NCBI GenBank assembly: GCA_965229725.1
Contig: OZ245923.1
Span: forward strand, 868,001 to 932,000
Length of the DNA: 64,000 nucleotides
Direction of reading: 5' to 3'
Origin: Aquirickettsia sp965229725
GTDB taxonomy: Bacteria > Pseudomonadota > Alphaproteobacteria > Rickettsiales > Midichloriaceae
Positions 52,403-62,096 of the stretch are shown in pieces. A program made the position numbers and the translations under genes. The notes below the pieces were generated by a model, which saw nothing but the letters and a program-made list of their open reading frames with translations, was not told where the DNA came from and ran no database searches. Position 1 is the stretch's first letter. Each line of letters begins with the position of its first letter.

Positions 52403-54736
52403 TTAATTAAATAATTTTTTAATAAAGCTTTTGGCATTAAATAGAGTTGGATTCTTTTCCTCTTTGGTACGTTTATTATGGTTATTTGTGTTATTTGGGT
52501 TACTAGCTTTATTATACTTAGGAGTTTTACTGCGATTATCTCTTGGCGTCACTCTTTTTTTTCTCACATAATCTTGGTCATTTTTTTTTTCAGGGCGTTG
52601 TTTTTTTGGCTCACTTTCCATCAATTTTTTCCAAGAATCTTGATTTAAAAATTCATCACTCTGCTCAACATTTTTCATGGTAAGCTTAATTTTTCCTTTG
52701 TGATCCGTACCAACATACTTCACATTCACAATCATTCCTTCAGAAAATATATCCTCTACATTTTCTATATTTCTGTCAGAAATCTCACTTACATGAACTA
52801 AACCTTCTGTAGCACCTAAAAATCTTGCAAATCCACCAAACTGCATAATTTTAGTTATTTTAGCTCTATATATTTTACCCATTTCAGGTACTGCCACAAC
52901 TTCCTCAATGATATTCAAAGCTTCTTTTAAGGTTACTTCATCAGCAGCAAATATTTTAACATTACCATCATCCTCTATATCAATTTTCACACTAGTTCTT
53001 TCGCATATATCTTTTATGTTTTTTCCACCAGGTCCAATTAAATCTCTAATTTTATCTTTATTAATTTTTATAGAACTGATTCTGGGTGCAGAAGAGTTTA
53101 ACTCAGCCTTGGGTTTAGAAATTAACTCATTCATTTTAGATAATATATGGTTACATCCATCTTTAGCTTGAGAAATAGCTTTTTTCATTATTTCAATGGT
53201 TATACCATTGATTTTTATGTCCATTTGCAATGCAGTAATTCCATCTTTTGTTGATGCTACTTTGAAGTCCATATCACCTAGTGCATCTTCATCACCAATA
53301 ATATCTGAAAGAATTGCATGGCGATCTTTTTCTAAAATCAAACCCATTGCAATTCCTGCAACAGGAGTTTTGATTGGAACACCTGCATCCATTAGTGCAA
53401 GCGTTGCTGCACAAACAGTTGCCATAGATGATGAACCATTTGACTCGGTAATTTCACTTACTATTCTCACAGTATACGGAAAATTTTCATCTTCTGGCAA
53501 AATTGGTGTAACGGCTTTAAAAGCTAATTTACCATGACCAATTTCTCTCCTACCTGGTGGTCTAAGCATACCAACTTCCCCAACTGAATACGGAGGAAAA
53601 TTATAATGCAGCATAAATCTTTCATTAGAAATTCCGGTGATATCATCTCTTAACTGCGAATCTTGTAGACTTCCAAGGGTAACAATTGACAAAGATTGTG
53701 TTTCACCCCTTGTAAATAATGAAGATCCATGAGTTTGTGGTAAAAACCCAATTTCACAATCAATTTTTCGTATTTCTTCTAAATTTCTTCCATCTATCCT
53801 GATATTATTATCTAAAATTTTACCTCTAACCACTTCTTTTTTAAGTTTTTTATAAGCTAAATCAAATACATTTAATTCAAACCCATCTTTTGCTGAGTGT
53901 TTATCCAACGCTTTTGTATATATTACATCCAGCTTTTCTTTCCTTTCACCTTTGTCAACAATTTCATATATACTTTCAATATCCTTATGAAATTCTTTTT
54001 TCAACTCCCCAAATATTGTTTCAATATCTAATTTATTATAATCATATTTATCCTTTTTTGAATCAGCAGCAAATTCATCAATTAACTTTATGACAGGCTG
54101 TATATTTTTGTGCGCTAATTCTATTGCAGAAATTAATTTTTCTTCGTTAATTTCTTTAGCTGAAGATTCAATCATTAATACTGAATCATCTGTGCCGGCA
54201 ATCACTAAATCTAGTTCTGATTTTTCTAATTCTGCTATTGATGGATTGCATATAAATTCACCATCAACTAGACCAACCTTTATTGCTGCAAGCAAACTAT
54301 CAAATGGAACTTCAGAAATTTTTAGTGCTGCTGCAGTGCCTATAATCGCTAAAATATCAGTTGGTGAATCACCATCATATGACAAAACTTTACAAATAAC
54401 ACTAACCTCATGCAAGAAATCTGCAGGAAACAAAGGCCTAATGGGCCTATCGATCAACCTTGAAATTAGCGCCTCTCTATCAGATGGCTTACCTTCTCTT
54501 TTTATAAAACCACCGGGAAATCTCCCTGCTGCATAATATTTCTCTAAATAATTTACAGACAAAGGAAAAAAATCAATACCTTCTTTTAAGTTTTTACTAA
54601 AGGTTACTGTACATAAAACTGTACTCTTACCCATTCTTACCACAACAGATGCACTAGCTTGTCTAGCTATCTTTCCTGTTTCTAATTCTATATTTTTACC
54701 ATTCCACTCTATCGATTTTTTTATTATATTAAACAT
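52403..54736 (-). CDS. pnp: polyribonucleotide nucleotidyltransferase
   Basis: A 777-residue 3'-5' exoribonuclease. Two RNase PH-like domains (LIDRPIRPLFPADFLHEVSV in the first; FLPQTHGSSLFTRGETQ and FPYTVRIVSEITESNGSSSMATVC in the second) are followed by KH (IRDLIGPGGKNIKDI) and S1 (GKIYRAKITKIMQFGGFARF) domains. The C-terminal 85 residues are a Lys/Asn/Arg-rich tail, longer than usual. It acts in mRNA decay, possibly with RNase E. It follows rpsO with no gap, in the order truB-rpsO-pnp. Confidence 0.96.
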   Translation of the reverse strand: MFNIIKKSIEWNGKNIELETGKIARQASASVVVRMGKSTVLCTVTFSKNLKEGIDFFPLSVNYLEKYYAAGRFPGGFIKREGKPSDREALISRLIDRPIRPLFPADFLHEVSVICKVLSYDGDSPTDILAIIGTAAALKISEVPFDSLLAAIKVGLVDGEFICNPSIAELEKSELDLVIAGTDDSVLMIESSAKEINEEKLISAIELAHKNIQPVIKLIDEFAADSKKDKYDYNKLDIETIFGELKKEFHKDIESIYEIVDKGERKEKLDVIYTKALDKHSAKDGFELNVFDLAYKKLKKEVVRGKILDNNIRIDGRNLEEIRKIDCEIGFLPQTHGSSLFTRGETQSLSIVTLGSLQDSQLRDDITGISNERFMLHYNFPPYSVGEVGMLRPPGRREIGHGKLAFKAVTPILPEDENFPYTVRIVSEITESNGSSSMATVCAATLALMDAGVPIKTPVAGIAMGLILEKDRHAILSDIIGDEDALGDMDFKVASTKDGITALQMDIKINGITIEIMKKAISQAKDGCNHILSKMNELISKPKAELNSSAPRISSIKINKDKIRDLIGPGGKNIKDICERTSVKIDIEDDGNVKIFAADEVTLKEALNIIEEVVAVPEMGKIYRAKITKIMQFGGFARFLGATEGLVHVSEISDRNIENVEDIFSEGMIVNVKYVGTDHKGKIKLTMKNVEQSDEFLNQDSWKKLMESEPKKQRPEKKNDQDYVRKKRVTPRDNRSKTPKYNKASNPNNTNNHNKRTKEEKNPTLFNAKSFIKKLFN

Positions 54737-55009
54737 TTATACCCTTTTAAGTTTCAATTCTTTTATTATTTTTTCATACCGATCATTATTTCTATTCTTT
54801 AAATAAATTAACAATCTTTTTCTTTTTACAACGAATACCAATAACCCTCTTCGTGCCTGATAGTCTTTCTTATTTATTTTTAAGTGCTCTGTAAGATTGC
54901 TTATGTGTTTTGTAAACAACGCCACTTGCACCTCAGTTGAGCCAGTGTCATTTGCACCAGACGAAAATTTAGAAATTATTTCTTTCTTTAACTCTTTTGT
55001 AACCGACAT
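54737..55009 (-). CDS. rpsO: 30S ribosomal protein S15
   Basis: The protein is 90 residues, helical and basic, and binds the central domain of 16S rRNA. GANDTGSTEVQVALFTKHISNLTEHLKINKKDYQARRGLL is the S15 core. It is placed between truB and pnp, as in many proteobacteria. Confidence 0.96.
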   Translation of the reverse strand: MSVTKELKKEIISKFSSGANDTGSTEVQVALFTKHISNLTEHLKINKKDYQARRGLLVFVVKRKRLLIYLKNRNNDRYEKIIKELKLKRV

Positions 55010-55022
55010 CTAAAGTCCTCCA

Positions 55023-55898
55023 TTAAAATGTTTTTGTTGGTTTTAAATAGCCATCAGCATACATGCACAATGCTACTAGTTCATTGTTGCTTTTGATAGC
55101 TACTCTTGAATCATTCCCGAGTGATAGTTGATGAAAAACAAGCTGACCATTTTTCAGTTTTTTGGCATCACTCAAATCTAAATCATACACAGGGATGTCG
55201 TCTAGCACATAATCTAGGGGTAGAATTCTTGACGATATGTAATCACAAAACTCATAATTATGCAAGAAATCTTTTGTTATTCCAGCATTTATCATCTCCA
55301 TGTTTTCAAAAATTCCGCTTTGATTCCTTCTCAATTCAACCACATGCGCCAGTGTATTTAATGACTTAGCAAAATCTCTGGCAAGAGCTCTAACATAAAA
55401 CCCTTTATTTGTTACGATGTTAAATGTGCTTAAATCATTTTCATGCGATAACAAAGAGAATTTCTTTAAATAAACTTTTTTTGATTTTAATACTAGCTCT
55501 TCTCCTTTTCTCGCGTACTCATAGGCCTTTTTTCCTTTCACTTTAACAGCAGAAAATATTGGAGGTACTTGATCTATTTCTCCTAAAAAACATTCTAATT
55601 TATCCACAATTTGTTGTTTTGTAGGAATAATTTTACAATTTCCTACAACATTGCCAGTTAGATCATCACTATCAGTTGAAATCCCCCACTTAACAGTAAA
55701 CGTATAATTTTTTTCAAAATTCATTGCATATTCAACCAACTTGGTCGCCTTTCCAAGCGCCACCAACAAAAAACCTGAGGCAAAGGGATCAAGAGTTCCG
55801 CAATGCCCAGTCTTGACATCAAGTAATTTTTTAAATTTATTAATTGCTTGAAAGGATGTAATCCCGACTGGCTTATCAACTAAAAGCCATCCGTTCAT
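55023..55898 (-). CDS. truB: tRNA pseudouridine-55 synthase
   Basis: A 291-residue enzyme that makes pseudouridine 55 in the T loop of tRNAs. The catalytic aspartate is in GHCGTLDPFASGFLLVALGKAT. The N-terminus is GWLLVDKPVGITSFQAIN, and KGFYVRALARDFAKSL is the third conserved motif. It is separated by 13 bases from rpsO and directly adjoins the upstream BOF-domain gene. Confidence 0.96.
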   Translation of the reverse strand: MNGWLLVDKPVGITSFQAINKFKKLLDVKTGHCGTLDPFASGFLLVALGKATKLVEYAMNFEKNYTFTVKWGISTDSDDLTGNVVGNCKIIPTKQQIVDKLECFLGEIDQVPPIFSAVKVKGKKAYEYARKGEELVLKSKKVYLKKFSLLSHENDLSTFNIVTNKGFYVRALARDFAKSLNTLAHVVELRRNQSGIFENMEMINAGITKDFLHNYEFCDYISSRILPLDYVLDDIPVYDLDLSDAKKLKNGQLVFHQLSLGNDSRVAIKSNNELVALCMYADGYLKPTKTF

Positions 55899-56312
55899 TT
55901 ATTTCTTATTTGTATCTGCATTTTTCTTAACAATCTCAACTCTATCAACATCAATTTCTATTCTTGGATTTTTTCTTTTCATTTCTACTTCTCCATATAT
56001 CATAACCGTATCAGATGCAGAAAAATCTTCAAATGGCATATGCTTTTGATCAATATCAATAGTGATTTCACCTGTACTATCTTTAAACGTATATTTATCA
56101 TGAGAAATTTTTTGAGTTATATTACCTTTCAAAAAGACTTTCATCCCATGAAATGATCCACTAAGAACCTTTTGCACTGTTGTTAAATTCTGATTTGATT
56201 GTATCATATTTTGAGCCTGAGGGCCTTTAAAGTCCGCATTTGCAGATTCAAAATTAAAAAATTTAGCTGCAAAACATGCCAAAACCAAGCTTTTATATAT
56301 TATTGTTTTCAT
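55899..56312 (-). CDS. NirD/YgiW/YdeI family periplasmic BOF-domain protein
   Basis: A 137-residue precursor with a signal peptide cleaved near ANA|DFKG. The rest is an OB-fold of the BOF type: KVFLKGNITQKISHDKYTFKDSTGEITIDID, then VMIYGEVEMKRKNPRIEIDVDRVEIV. E. coli YgiW and YdeI of this family are linked to stress tolerance in the periplasm. The gene directly precedes truB on the same strand. Confidence 0.85.
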   Translation of the reverse strand: MKTIIYKSLVLACFAAKFFNFESANADFKGPQAQNMIQSNQNLTTVQKVLSGSFHGMKVFLKGNITQKISHDKYTFKDSTGEITIDIDQKHMPFEDFSASDTVMIYGEVEMKRKNPRIEIDVDRVEIVKKNADTNKK

Positions 56313-56362
56313 AAGATTTATCTCAACTAAAGTATTAAAAGCTCATTATCCTATAAAAAATT

Positions 56363-57448
56363 TTATATTTCAATGTTATGATTTAATTTTTTGGCTTTAC
56401 TGTCATAATACTCTTTGACATCTAAATTAAAAAATTGATGCGGGATAACATTCTCAACCTTAATTCCCTGCTTTATTAAGTCTTTTGCTTTTGCAGGATT
56501 ATTTGAAAGTAAATCAATTTTATTTATATTTAACATTTGCAAAATTTTTGTGGCAATTGCAAATCCTCTTGCATCACTGTCTAAACCTAAATTTTCATTT
56601 GCCTCCACAGTATCAAATCCACTCGACTGAGCTTTATAGACTCTAATTTTATTGGTTAAACCAATCCCCCTTCCCTCTTGATTTAAATAAATTATGACAC
56701 CTCCACCTTTTTCACTCATAATTTTAATAGCGTTATGAAATTGTTCATGACAATCACACTTAATGCTATTGAAAATATCTCCTGTAAAACATGATGAATG
56801 AACTCTAACTAAGGGAATTTCATCACTATTATTTTTGTTTTTTGGATCAATGATAATAGCATAATGGTCTTTAGAAAATTGAGATCTAAAACACTTTATT
56901 TTGCCACTTCCAAATTTCAACTTTAAATCAGCACTGCATACCTCATGTAAGTTGTTATTCGATTCTGTGACAAAATCATCTATATATTCTGATTTTAATG
57001 AATTTATATGAAAATTTAATTCAATATCAGAATTTATTTTAGCAATCACAGCCACAGGAATTAGTTCGCTGATCTTTAAAAGCATCAAGGCCTTTTCATC
57101 CAAACTTGATTTCTCACAACAATCATATGCATTCAAATTTTCAGCTTTCAGACTAAAAGCTAGATTTTCAATTTCGTTAAAATCTAGCTTCTGACAATTT
57201 ATTTTGCAATTTTGAAGCTTCAAAAAACTAGCCCTTTGTTCGGTTATAACCAAACTAAGCTCTTTAACTGTACTTCTTATTTTATCAAAAATCTTCTTAT
57301 TTATTCTTTCAAGTGGCAATATCAAACTTTTTTGGTTTTGATGCTCTAAAATAACAGGAATACCAAATTTCAAATCTGAAATACATCTTGTTGCTTGAAT
57401 AACTCTTGCCTCAAATGTTTGAGCTACCTTAGTATTATCTATTTTCAT
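56363..57448 (-). CDS. ribA: GTP cyclohydrolase II with degenerate RibB-like N-terminus
   Basis: A 361-residue protein. The C-terminal half (from about 185) is a complete GTP cyclohydrolase II: VRVHSSCFTGDIFNSIKCDCHEQF holds the zinc cysteines and IIYLNQEGRGIGLTNKI the catalytic region. This starts riboflavin synthesis. The N-terminal half resembles a worn DHBP synthase domain (AERVIQATRCISDLKFGIPVIL-like start; LVITEQRASFLKL) but lacks the acidic catalytic cluster. RibB activity is unlikely. Its start overlaps a small lipoprotein gene by 14 bases. Confidence 0.9.
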   Translation of the reverse strand: MKIDNTKVAQTFEARVIQATRCISDLKFGIPVILEHQNQKSLILPLERINKKIFDKIRSTVKELSLVITEQRASFLKLQNCKINCQKLDFNEIENLAFSLKAENLNAYDCCEKSSLDEKALMLLKISELIPVAVIAKINSDIELNFHINSLKSEYIDDFVTESNNNLHEVCSADLKLKFGSGKIKCFRSQFSKDHYAIIIDPKNKNNSDEIPLVRVHSSCFTGDIFNSIKCDCHEQFHNAIKIMSEKGGGVIIYLNQEGRGIGLTNKIRVYKAQSSGFDTVEANENLGLDSDARGFAIATKILQMLNINKIDLLSNNPAKAKDLIKQGIKVENVIPHQFFNLDVKEYYDSKAKKLNHNIEI

Positions 57449-57551
57449 CCTCTACTCTGTATAATTCTTTTTTTACTCCGCATGCACTTAAAAAATTAGC
57501 AAGCAAAAGTATTAATGATAAAAATATTATGTACTTTTTATAATTAAACAT
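57435..57551 (-). CDS. small lipoprotein, LptM-like
   Basis: A 38-residue frame on the minus strand from an ATG at 57551. It is basic at the N-terminus, has a hydrophobic stretch, and ends with a lipobox and tail LSACGVKKELYRVEDENR. This is the layout of LptM/YifL lipoproteins (C-G-x-K-x-x-L-Y), which help assemble the LPS translocon LptD in the outer membrane. It ends 14 bases inside ribA, in another frame. It is too small for normal gene finders. LPS genes in the window fit this role. Confidence 0.68.
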   Translation of the reverse strand: MFNYKKYIIFLSLILLLANFLSACGVKKELYRVEDENR

Positions 57552-57590
57552 TATTGTTACTACTATGGCGTATCAGTTAAATTAAATTAA

Positions 57591-58160
57591 ATGAATAAGT
57601 TAGTATTATTTATCAGCATACTACTTTTTACAATAAATATTTCATCAGCAAATGTTTTATCTTCAGGTAGCAATCAACAAAATGTTAGAAAAATCTTGAA
57701 AAAATACAATTTAAAAACCGTAAAAAAAATTGGCAACTCAAAATTTTTTAACGACAAAGCAAAGGAAGTTTACCTAAAAGAATTTAATAATAAATTTATT
57801 ATATTAAATTTTTGGTCAAATTGGTGTATTGAATGCGTAAATGAACTTAAATCCCTAAACCACCTACAAAAAAAATTTGATAAATTAAAAATTACAGACA
57901 TAGAGATAGTCTCTGTGAGTGATAATACTTTAGATTTTGAAAAACTAAAAAACTTTTATCAAACTCATAAAATTAATAACTTAAAAATTTACTTGGATCT
58001 TAATAAAAATTTAATGAACGAATTTAATATAAATTCTCCACCTGCTACAATTTTCATTGATAAGAAAGGTAAAATATTTGCCAGATTCAACAATACATAT
58101 AATTGGCGAGAACCATCAATGATAGATTATATTTTGGACATTAAAGATAATAATCATTGA
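57591..58160 (+). CDS. TlpA-like periplasmic thioredoxin family protein
   Basis: A 189-residue precursor with a signal peptide (FISILLFTINISSA, cleavage near residue 20) and a thioredoxin fold. The active site is WCIEC in NFWSNWCIECVNELKSL, and the cis-Pro loop is NSPPATIFIDKKG. TlpA-type proteins reduce periplasmic thiols, for example in cytochrome c maturation. It is divergent from the ribA lipoprotein. dut follows 48 bases later. Confidence 0.85.
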   Translation: MNKLVLFISILLFTINISSANVLSSGSNQQNVRKILKKYNLKTVKKIGNSKFFNDKAKEVYLKEFNNKFIILNFWSNWCIECVNELKSLNHLQKKFDKLKITDIEIVSVSDNTLDFEKLKNFYQTHKINNLKIYLDLNKNLMNEFNINSPPATIFIDKKGKIFARFNNTYNWREPSMIDYILDIKDNNH

Positions 58161-58208
58161 AAAATATTATTTATCTGGCAATTATATTAAAAAAATTTAT
58201 ATACATTC

Positions 58209-58670
58209 ATGCATAAGATTAACATAAGTATTGCAAAATTAGATAATTTAAAGGATTTACCATTGCCACAACATGCAACAACTTATAGCGCAGGTGTTGA
58301 TTTGGTTGCAGCGATTAATGAAGATCTTATCATAAAGCCCAATCAAAGAATATTAATTCCAACTGGAATTGCAATTTCAATTCCTGAGGGTTTTGAAGGC
58401 CAGGTTCGTCCACGCTCAGGATTAGCTGTGAGAAATGGCATCACTGTGATAAACGCACCTGGGACAATAGATTCTGATTACAGAGGAGAAATAAAAGTTC
58501 CAATTATTAACTTGGGCAGTGAAGATTTTATTGTTGAAAGAGGTATGCGTATTGCTCAATTAATTATTGCTAGATATGAGAGAATAGAATGGAATTTAAT
58601 AGATCAATTGCCAGAAAATACCACAAGAGGTGATGCTGGATTTGGCTCAACTGGGCTTGATTCAAAATAA
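58209..58670 (+). CDS. dut: dUTP diphosphatase
   Basis: A trimeric dUTPase of 153 residues that removes dUTP and makes dUMP. All motifs are present: AGVDLVAA (1), RPRSGLAVRNGI (2), GTIDSDYRGEI (3), RGMRIAQLII (4) and RGDAGFGSTG (5). It is followed 5 bases later by queE, so they are probably cotranscribed. Confidence 0.96.
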   Translation: MHKINISIAKLDNLKDLPLPQHATTYSAGVDLVAAINEDLIIKPNQRILIPTGIAISIPEGFEGQVRPRSGLAVRNGITVINAPGTIDSDYRGEIKVPIINLGSEDFIVERGMRIAQLIIARYERIEWNLIDQLPENTTRGDAGFGSTGLDSK

Positions 58671-58675
58671 TAAAT

Positions 58676-59335
58676 ATGTTTGGTAACAACCCTAAATTAC
58701 CATTTGAAAAAGGAGATGGAGCCAGTTTAAAAATACACTCCATCTTTGAAACAATTCAAGGAGAAGGACCATATTCAGGACATCAAGCAATTTTTATCAG
58801 ACTTAGTGGTTGCAATCTTGCATGTAAATTTTGCGACACAGAGTTTGATAATTATAAGGTCTTAGAAGTTCAAGATATTTTAAAAAAGATAAAATCATTC
58901 AAACAAATAAAGCCATTGATAGTTATCACTGGCGGAGAACCTTTTAGGCAAAATATTGCGCCATTATGCAAATTACTAATTATGCATAATTTTAATGTTC
59001 AAGTAGAAACAAATGGCACTTTATATTTAGATATTCCAAATGAAATAGAATTGGTCTGCTCTCCTAAAATATCTAATAGCAGATATAATATAATTAGAGA
59101 TGATGTATTAAAACAAACCATTGCCATAAAGTTTTTAATATCTTCTCATAGTGCAGATTATTATGATATATCTGAAGTAGGGCAGAAAAAACATGGCATT
59201 CCTGTATACGTACAGCCGATGGACGAATACAATAACACAATAAACCAAAAAAATTTAATTCTAGCGCAAGAAGTAGCAAAAAAACATAATGCAATACTAT
59301 CCTTGCAACTTCATAAAATACTTAATATTGAATAA
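58676..59335 (+). CDS. queE: 7-carboxy-7-deazaguanine synthase
   Basis: A radical SAM enzyme of 219 residues. The cluster motif is in LSGCNLACKFCDTEFDNY, and the N-terminal SIFETIQGEGPYSGHQAIFIR and VITGGEPFRQNI are family signatures. It makes CDG from CPH4 in queuosine synthesis. With queC and queF at the end of the window, three of the preQ1 pathway enzymes are present. The preQ0 and tRNA steps (queD, tgt, queA) are not here. Confidence 0.94.
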   Translation: MFGNNPKLPFEKGDGASLKIHSIFETIQGEGPYSGHQAIFIRLSGCNLACKFCDTEFDNYKVLEVQDILKKIKSFKQIKPLIVITGGEPFRQNIAPLCKLLIMHNFNVQVETNGTLYLDIPNEIELVCSPKISNSRYNIIRDDVLKQTIAIKFLISSHSADYYDISEVGQKKHGIPVYVQPMDEYNNTINQKNLILAQEVAKKHNAILSLQLHKILNIE

Positions 59336-59522
59336 ATATTATTTATGAAGACCCCATAATATTATTCTAAATAAACCCTTAAACTTTGGCATCACTCCAT
59401 TCTAATCTACTTACTTATTTACCACTTTTAAAGAAAATTCATATTAGATTTATTTTCTTGTAATAAAAATTAATACAACTATAGTTTCCTACTTTAAATG
59501 TATTGATTATAAAAACTAGAGA

Positions 59523-60695
59523 ATGAAAAAATCTACATATACACCCTTCATTGTAATCGCAATACTGTTACTTGTTTTGTTTGCAGGAAAACACACTCCG
59601 TTAAATGCCAAATCTTTTTTTTATGCAATAAGCTTAAGTATTCAAAGTCTATTAATGGCTATATTGCCATTTTTAATATTCACGTTTTTATTTAATAGCA
59701 TAGCCTCATTTAAAAAAAATGCTGTCATCTTTTTATTACTAGTTATGTTTTGCATATGCTTATCTAATTTTACTTACACCATGATAGCCTATTTTTTTAA
59801 TTCGTTAAACCTAATGGGAGAAGTTAAAATTATTGCTACATCTAAAGACAAATTAGAACCTTATTGGGCTGCAATGAATTTGCAAATCATTCCAAACAAT
59901 ATTGCCTTAATAGCTGGTATATTATGTGGATTATCAGTAAACATAATAAAGAAGTCCGATAAAATACAGGATATATCCACCAAGCTTGTTGGAATATCAT
60001 TATTTATATTAAATAAAATATTCATTCCTATTATACCACTATTCGTACTGGGATTTGCATTTAAATTACAACATGATGAAATACTTGTTCCAATATTAAA
60101 GGATTATAGCATCGTTTTAATAAATGTTTTAATTCCAGCTATTTTATACCTAGCACTGATGTACTATGTATCTAATGATTGTAATGCTAAAAAAGCTCTT
60201 TCTTCAATAAAAAATATGTTACCTGCATTTTTAACAGGTCTAACAACTATGTCTGGTGCTGCAGCCATTCCATCCTCGCTCATAGCTTCTGAGAAAAATA
60301 CAAAAAATCCAACTCTCTGTAGATCAATCATACCTATGACATCAAATATTCATCTTCTTGGAGATGGTTTTTTTATTCCAATGGTTTCTTTGGCTATTCT
60401 CACATCCTTTGGCTACAACATACCAGATATAAATCATTATCTTGTTTTTGCTTTCAGTTTTATGTTGGCTAAATTTGCAGTTGCAGGCGTTCCTGCTGGA
60501 GGCATATTAGTTATGCTGCCTGTTCTGAAATCAACTTTGGGATTTGATGAAGAGATGCTATGTTTAATAATGTCTATTTATATAATATTTGACCCTATTA
60601 CAACGTCAATAAATGTGTTAGGAAATGGTGGATTTGTCATGATGATTGTAAAGTGTTATAACAAAATACAATTTAATTTCTTAACTTCAAAATAA
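59523..60695 (+). CDS. SDF (DAACS) family sodium:dicarboxylate/amino acid symporter-like protein
   Basis: A 390-residue protein with about eight membrane helices and two re-entrant loops. Segments match the GltP/GltPh layout: SGAAAIPSSL (first hairpin), IPMTSNIHLLGDGFFIP in place of NMDGT, AGVPAGGILVMLPVL (second hairpin) and DPITTSINVLGNGGF in place of DxxRTxxNVxGD. Several sodium- and substrate-binding residues are replaced, notably the Asp of NMDGT, the Arg of the last motif and the final Asp. The substrate is therefore hard to predict. The gene stands alone. Confidence 0.8.
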   Translation: MKKSTYTPFIVIAILLLVLFAGKHTPLNAKSFFYAISLSIQSLLMAILPFLIFTFLFNSIASFKKNAVIFLLLVMFCICLSNFTYTMIAYFFNSLNLMGEVKIIATSKDKLEPYWAAMNLQIIPNNIALIAGILCGLSVNIIKKSDKIQDISTKLVGISLFILNKIFIPIIPLFVLGFAFKLQHDEILVPILKDYSIVLINVLIPAILYLALMYYVSNDCNAKKALSSIKNMLPAFLTGLTTMSGAAAIPSSLIASEKNTKNPTLCRSIIPMTSNIHLLGDGFFIPMVSLAILTSFGYNIPDINHYLVFAFSFMLAKFAVAGVPAGGILVMLPVLKSTLGFDEEMLCLIMSIYIIFDPITTSINVLGNGGFVMMIVKCYNKIQFNFLTSK

Positions 60696-60713
60696 TATCG
60701 TAATAAAGCTAAT

Positions 60714-62096
60714 TTAAGTTAAAAACATCTCCGAAACCAAACTTTTAAATACATCGCCTCTTTCCTCAAAATTTTTCCACTGATCAAATGAGGAGCAACA
60801 AGGAGATAGCAAAATGGTACCACCTTTAACTACATCTTTTATTTCACTTAACGCATTTTCAATTGTGTTGCTAATTGAATACGGTATTTTCTTTGCTTTC
60901 AATATCTGTATAAACTTATATGAATCCTTACCAATTAAATAACAATGCCTTACTTCTTTGAGGTGATTACCAAGCTCCTCTACACTTTTTTCTTTAAATA
61001 TCCCTCCTGCAATCCAATAAATATCTTTGAAAGAATCTAGCACTTCCTTACAAGAAGCAATGTTGGTGGCTTTACTATCATTAACAAAAGTCAAATTGCC
61101 AGTCTGAAAAAACAATTCCATTCTATGAGGTAGGCCGATAAATGAATTAAGTGAATTTATAATACTTTTTATTTCAACATTAAGTGCTTTGGCCGCTGCA
61201 TATGCTACAGCTATATTTTCAGCATTATGAGGACCAATTAAGCTATTTGGCACTATGATATTAAAAGTTTTATGCTCAAAATAATTATCATAAATTATAT
61301 TATTCATCACAGATATGCCATTATCCACAATCTCTTTACTAGATATTGGTATAATTTTTTGTTTGTTGCTTAATTTCAGTTCTTTAAAAATTGCTCTATT
61401 AACTTCATTATTTAATGATATAACCGCAAAATCATTTTTGTTTTGATTATGAAATATTTTTATTTTAGCATTTTTATAATCATCAAATGACTCGTACCTA
61501 TCTAGGTGATCAGGGGTAACACTAAGAAGTGTCGCAACATTGAACTTATACTCCTGCATTAAATCAAGTTGATACGACGATAATTCAATAACATAATTTT
61601 CAGTTGGATTATCAAAATTTGGAAGGCTTAAGACGGGCTTTCCTATATTACCACCTAAAGCCGATTTATAGTTGCTCATTCCTAAAATGTGATTAATAAG
61701 AGATGCTGTAGTTGATTTGCCATTAGTTCCCGTCACTCCAACATAATTAGCCACCGGGCAGGCCTTAAATAGTATGTCAATATCTGTGATAACCGGAATA
61801 TTATATCTTTCACAAATTGAAAATATTTTGTGTGGGGCAGGATATTTATTAGGAACACCAGGACTTACAATGACAAAATCTAATTTCTTAACATCAAACG
61901 GATCGATCATACTAGAAAAATAAATATTCTTCGTTTTATCTATTGTTTTTTTAATACGTAAAATATTCTCTTTATTGTCATCCCAAGCGATTATTTGGGT
62001 CTCCTCAATTGAGAAAGCATTAAGGGAATCAAGACCAGTCTTTCCCAAACCAAATATTCCAATTTTGCAGTTACTAAAGTTAGATAAATTTATCAT
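60714..62096 (-). CDS. murD: UDP-N-acetylmuramoyl-L-alanine--D-glutamate ligase
   Basis: A Mur ligase of 460 residues that adds D-Glu in peptidoglycan precursor synthesis. The ATP-binding motif is YVGVTGTNGKSTTASL. Others are VTPDHLDRYESFDDYKNAK, GLPHRMELFF and FVNDSKATNIAS. The start ATG overlaps the stop of yraN by 4 bases. With the M23 peptidases it supports a peptidoglycan wall. Confidence 0.95.
   Translation of the reverse strand: MINLSNFSNCKIGIFGLGKTGLDSLNAFSIEETQIIAWDDNKENILRIKKTIDKTKNIYFSSMIDPFDVKKLDFVIVSPGVPNKYPAPHKIFSICERYNIPVITDIDILFKACPVANYVGVTGTNGKSTTASLINHILGMSNYKSALGGNIGKPVLSLPNFDNPTENYVIELSSYQLDLMQEYKFNVATLLSVTPDHLDRYESFDDYKNAKIKIFHNQNKNDFAVISLNNEVNRAIFKELKLSNKQKIIPISSKEIVDNGISVMNNIIYDNYFEHKTFNIIVPNSLIGPHNAENIAVAYAAAKALNVEIKSIINSLNSFIGLPHRMELFFQTGNLTFVNDSKATNIASCKEVLDSFKDIYWIAGGIFKEKSVEELGNHLKEVRHCYLIGKDSYKFIQILKAKKIPYSISNTIENALSEIKDVVKGGTILLSPCCSSFDQWKNFEERGDVFKSLVSEMFLT

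Noticed and set aside
55600..55608. Perfect TTATCCACA (DnaA box), with another at 61321-61329
   Set aside because: Both are single and inside coding sequence (truB and murD), with no cluster, AT-rich unwinding element or dnaA nearby. They do not support an origin.
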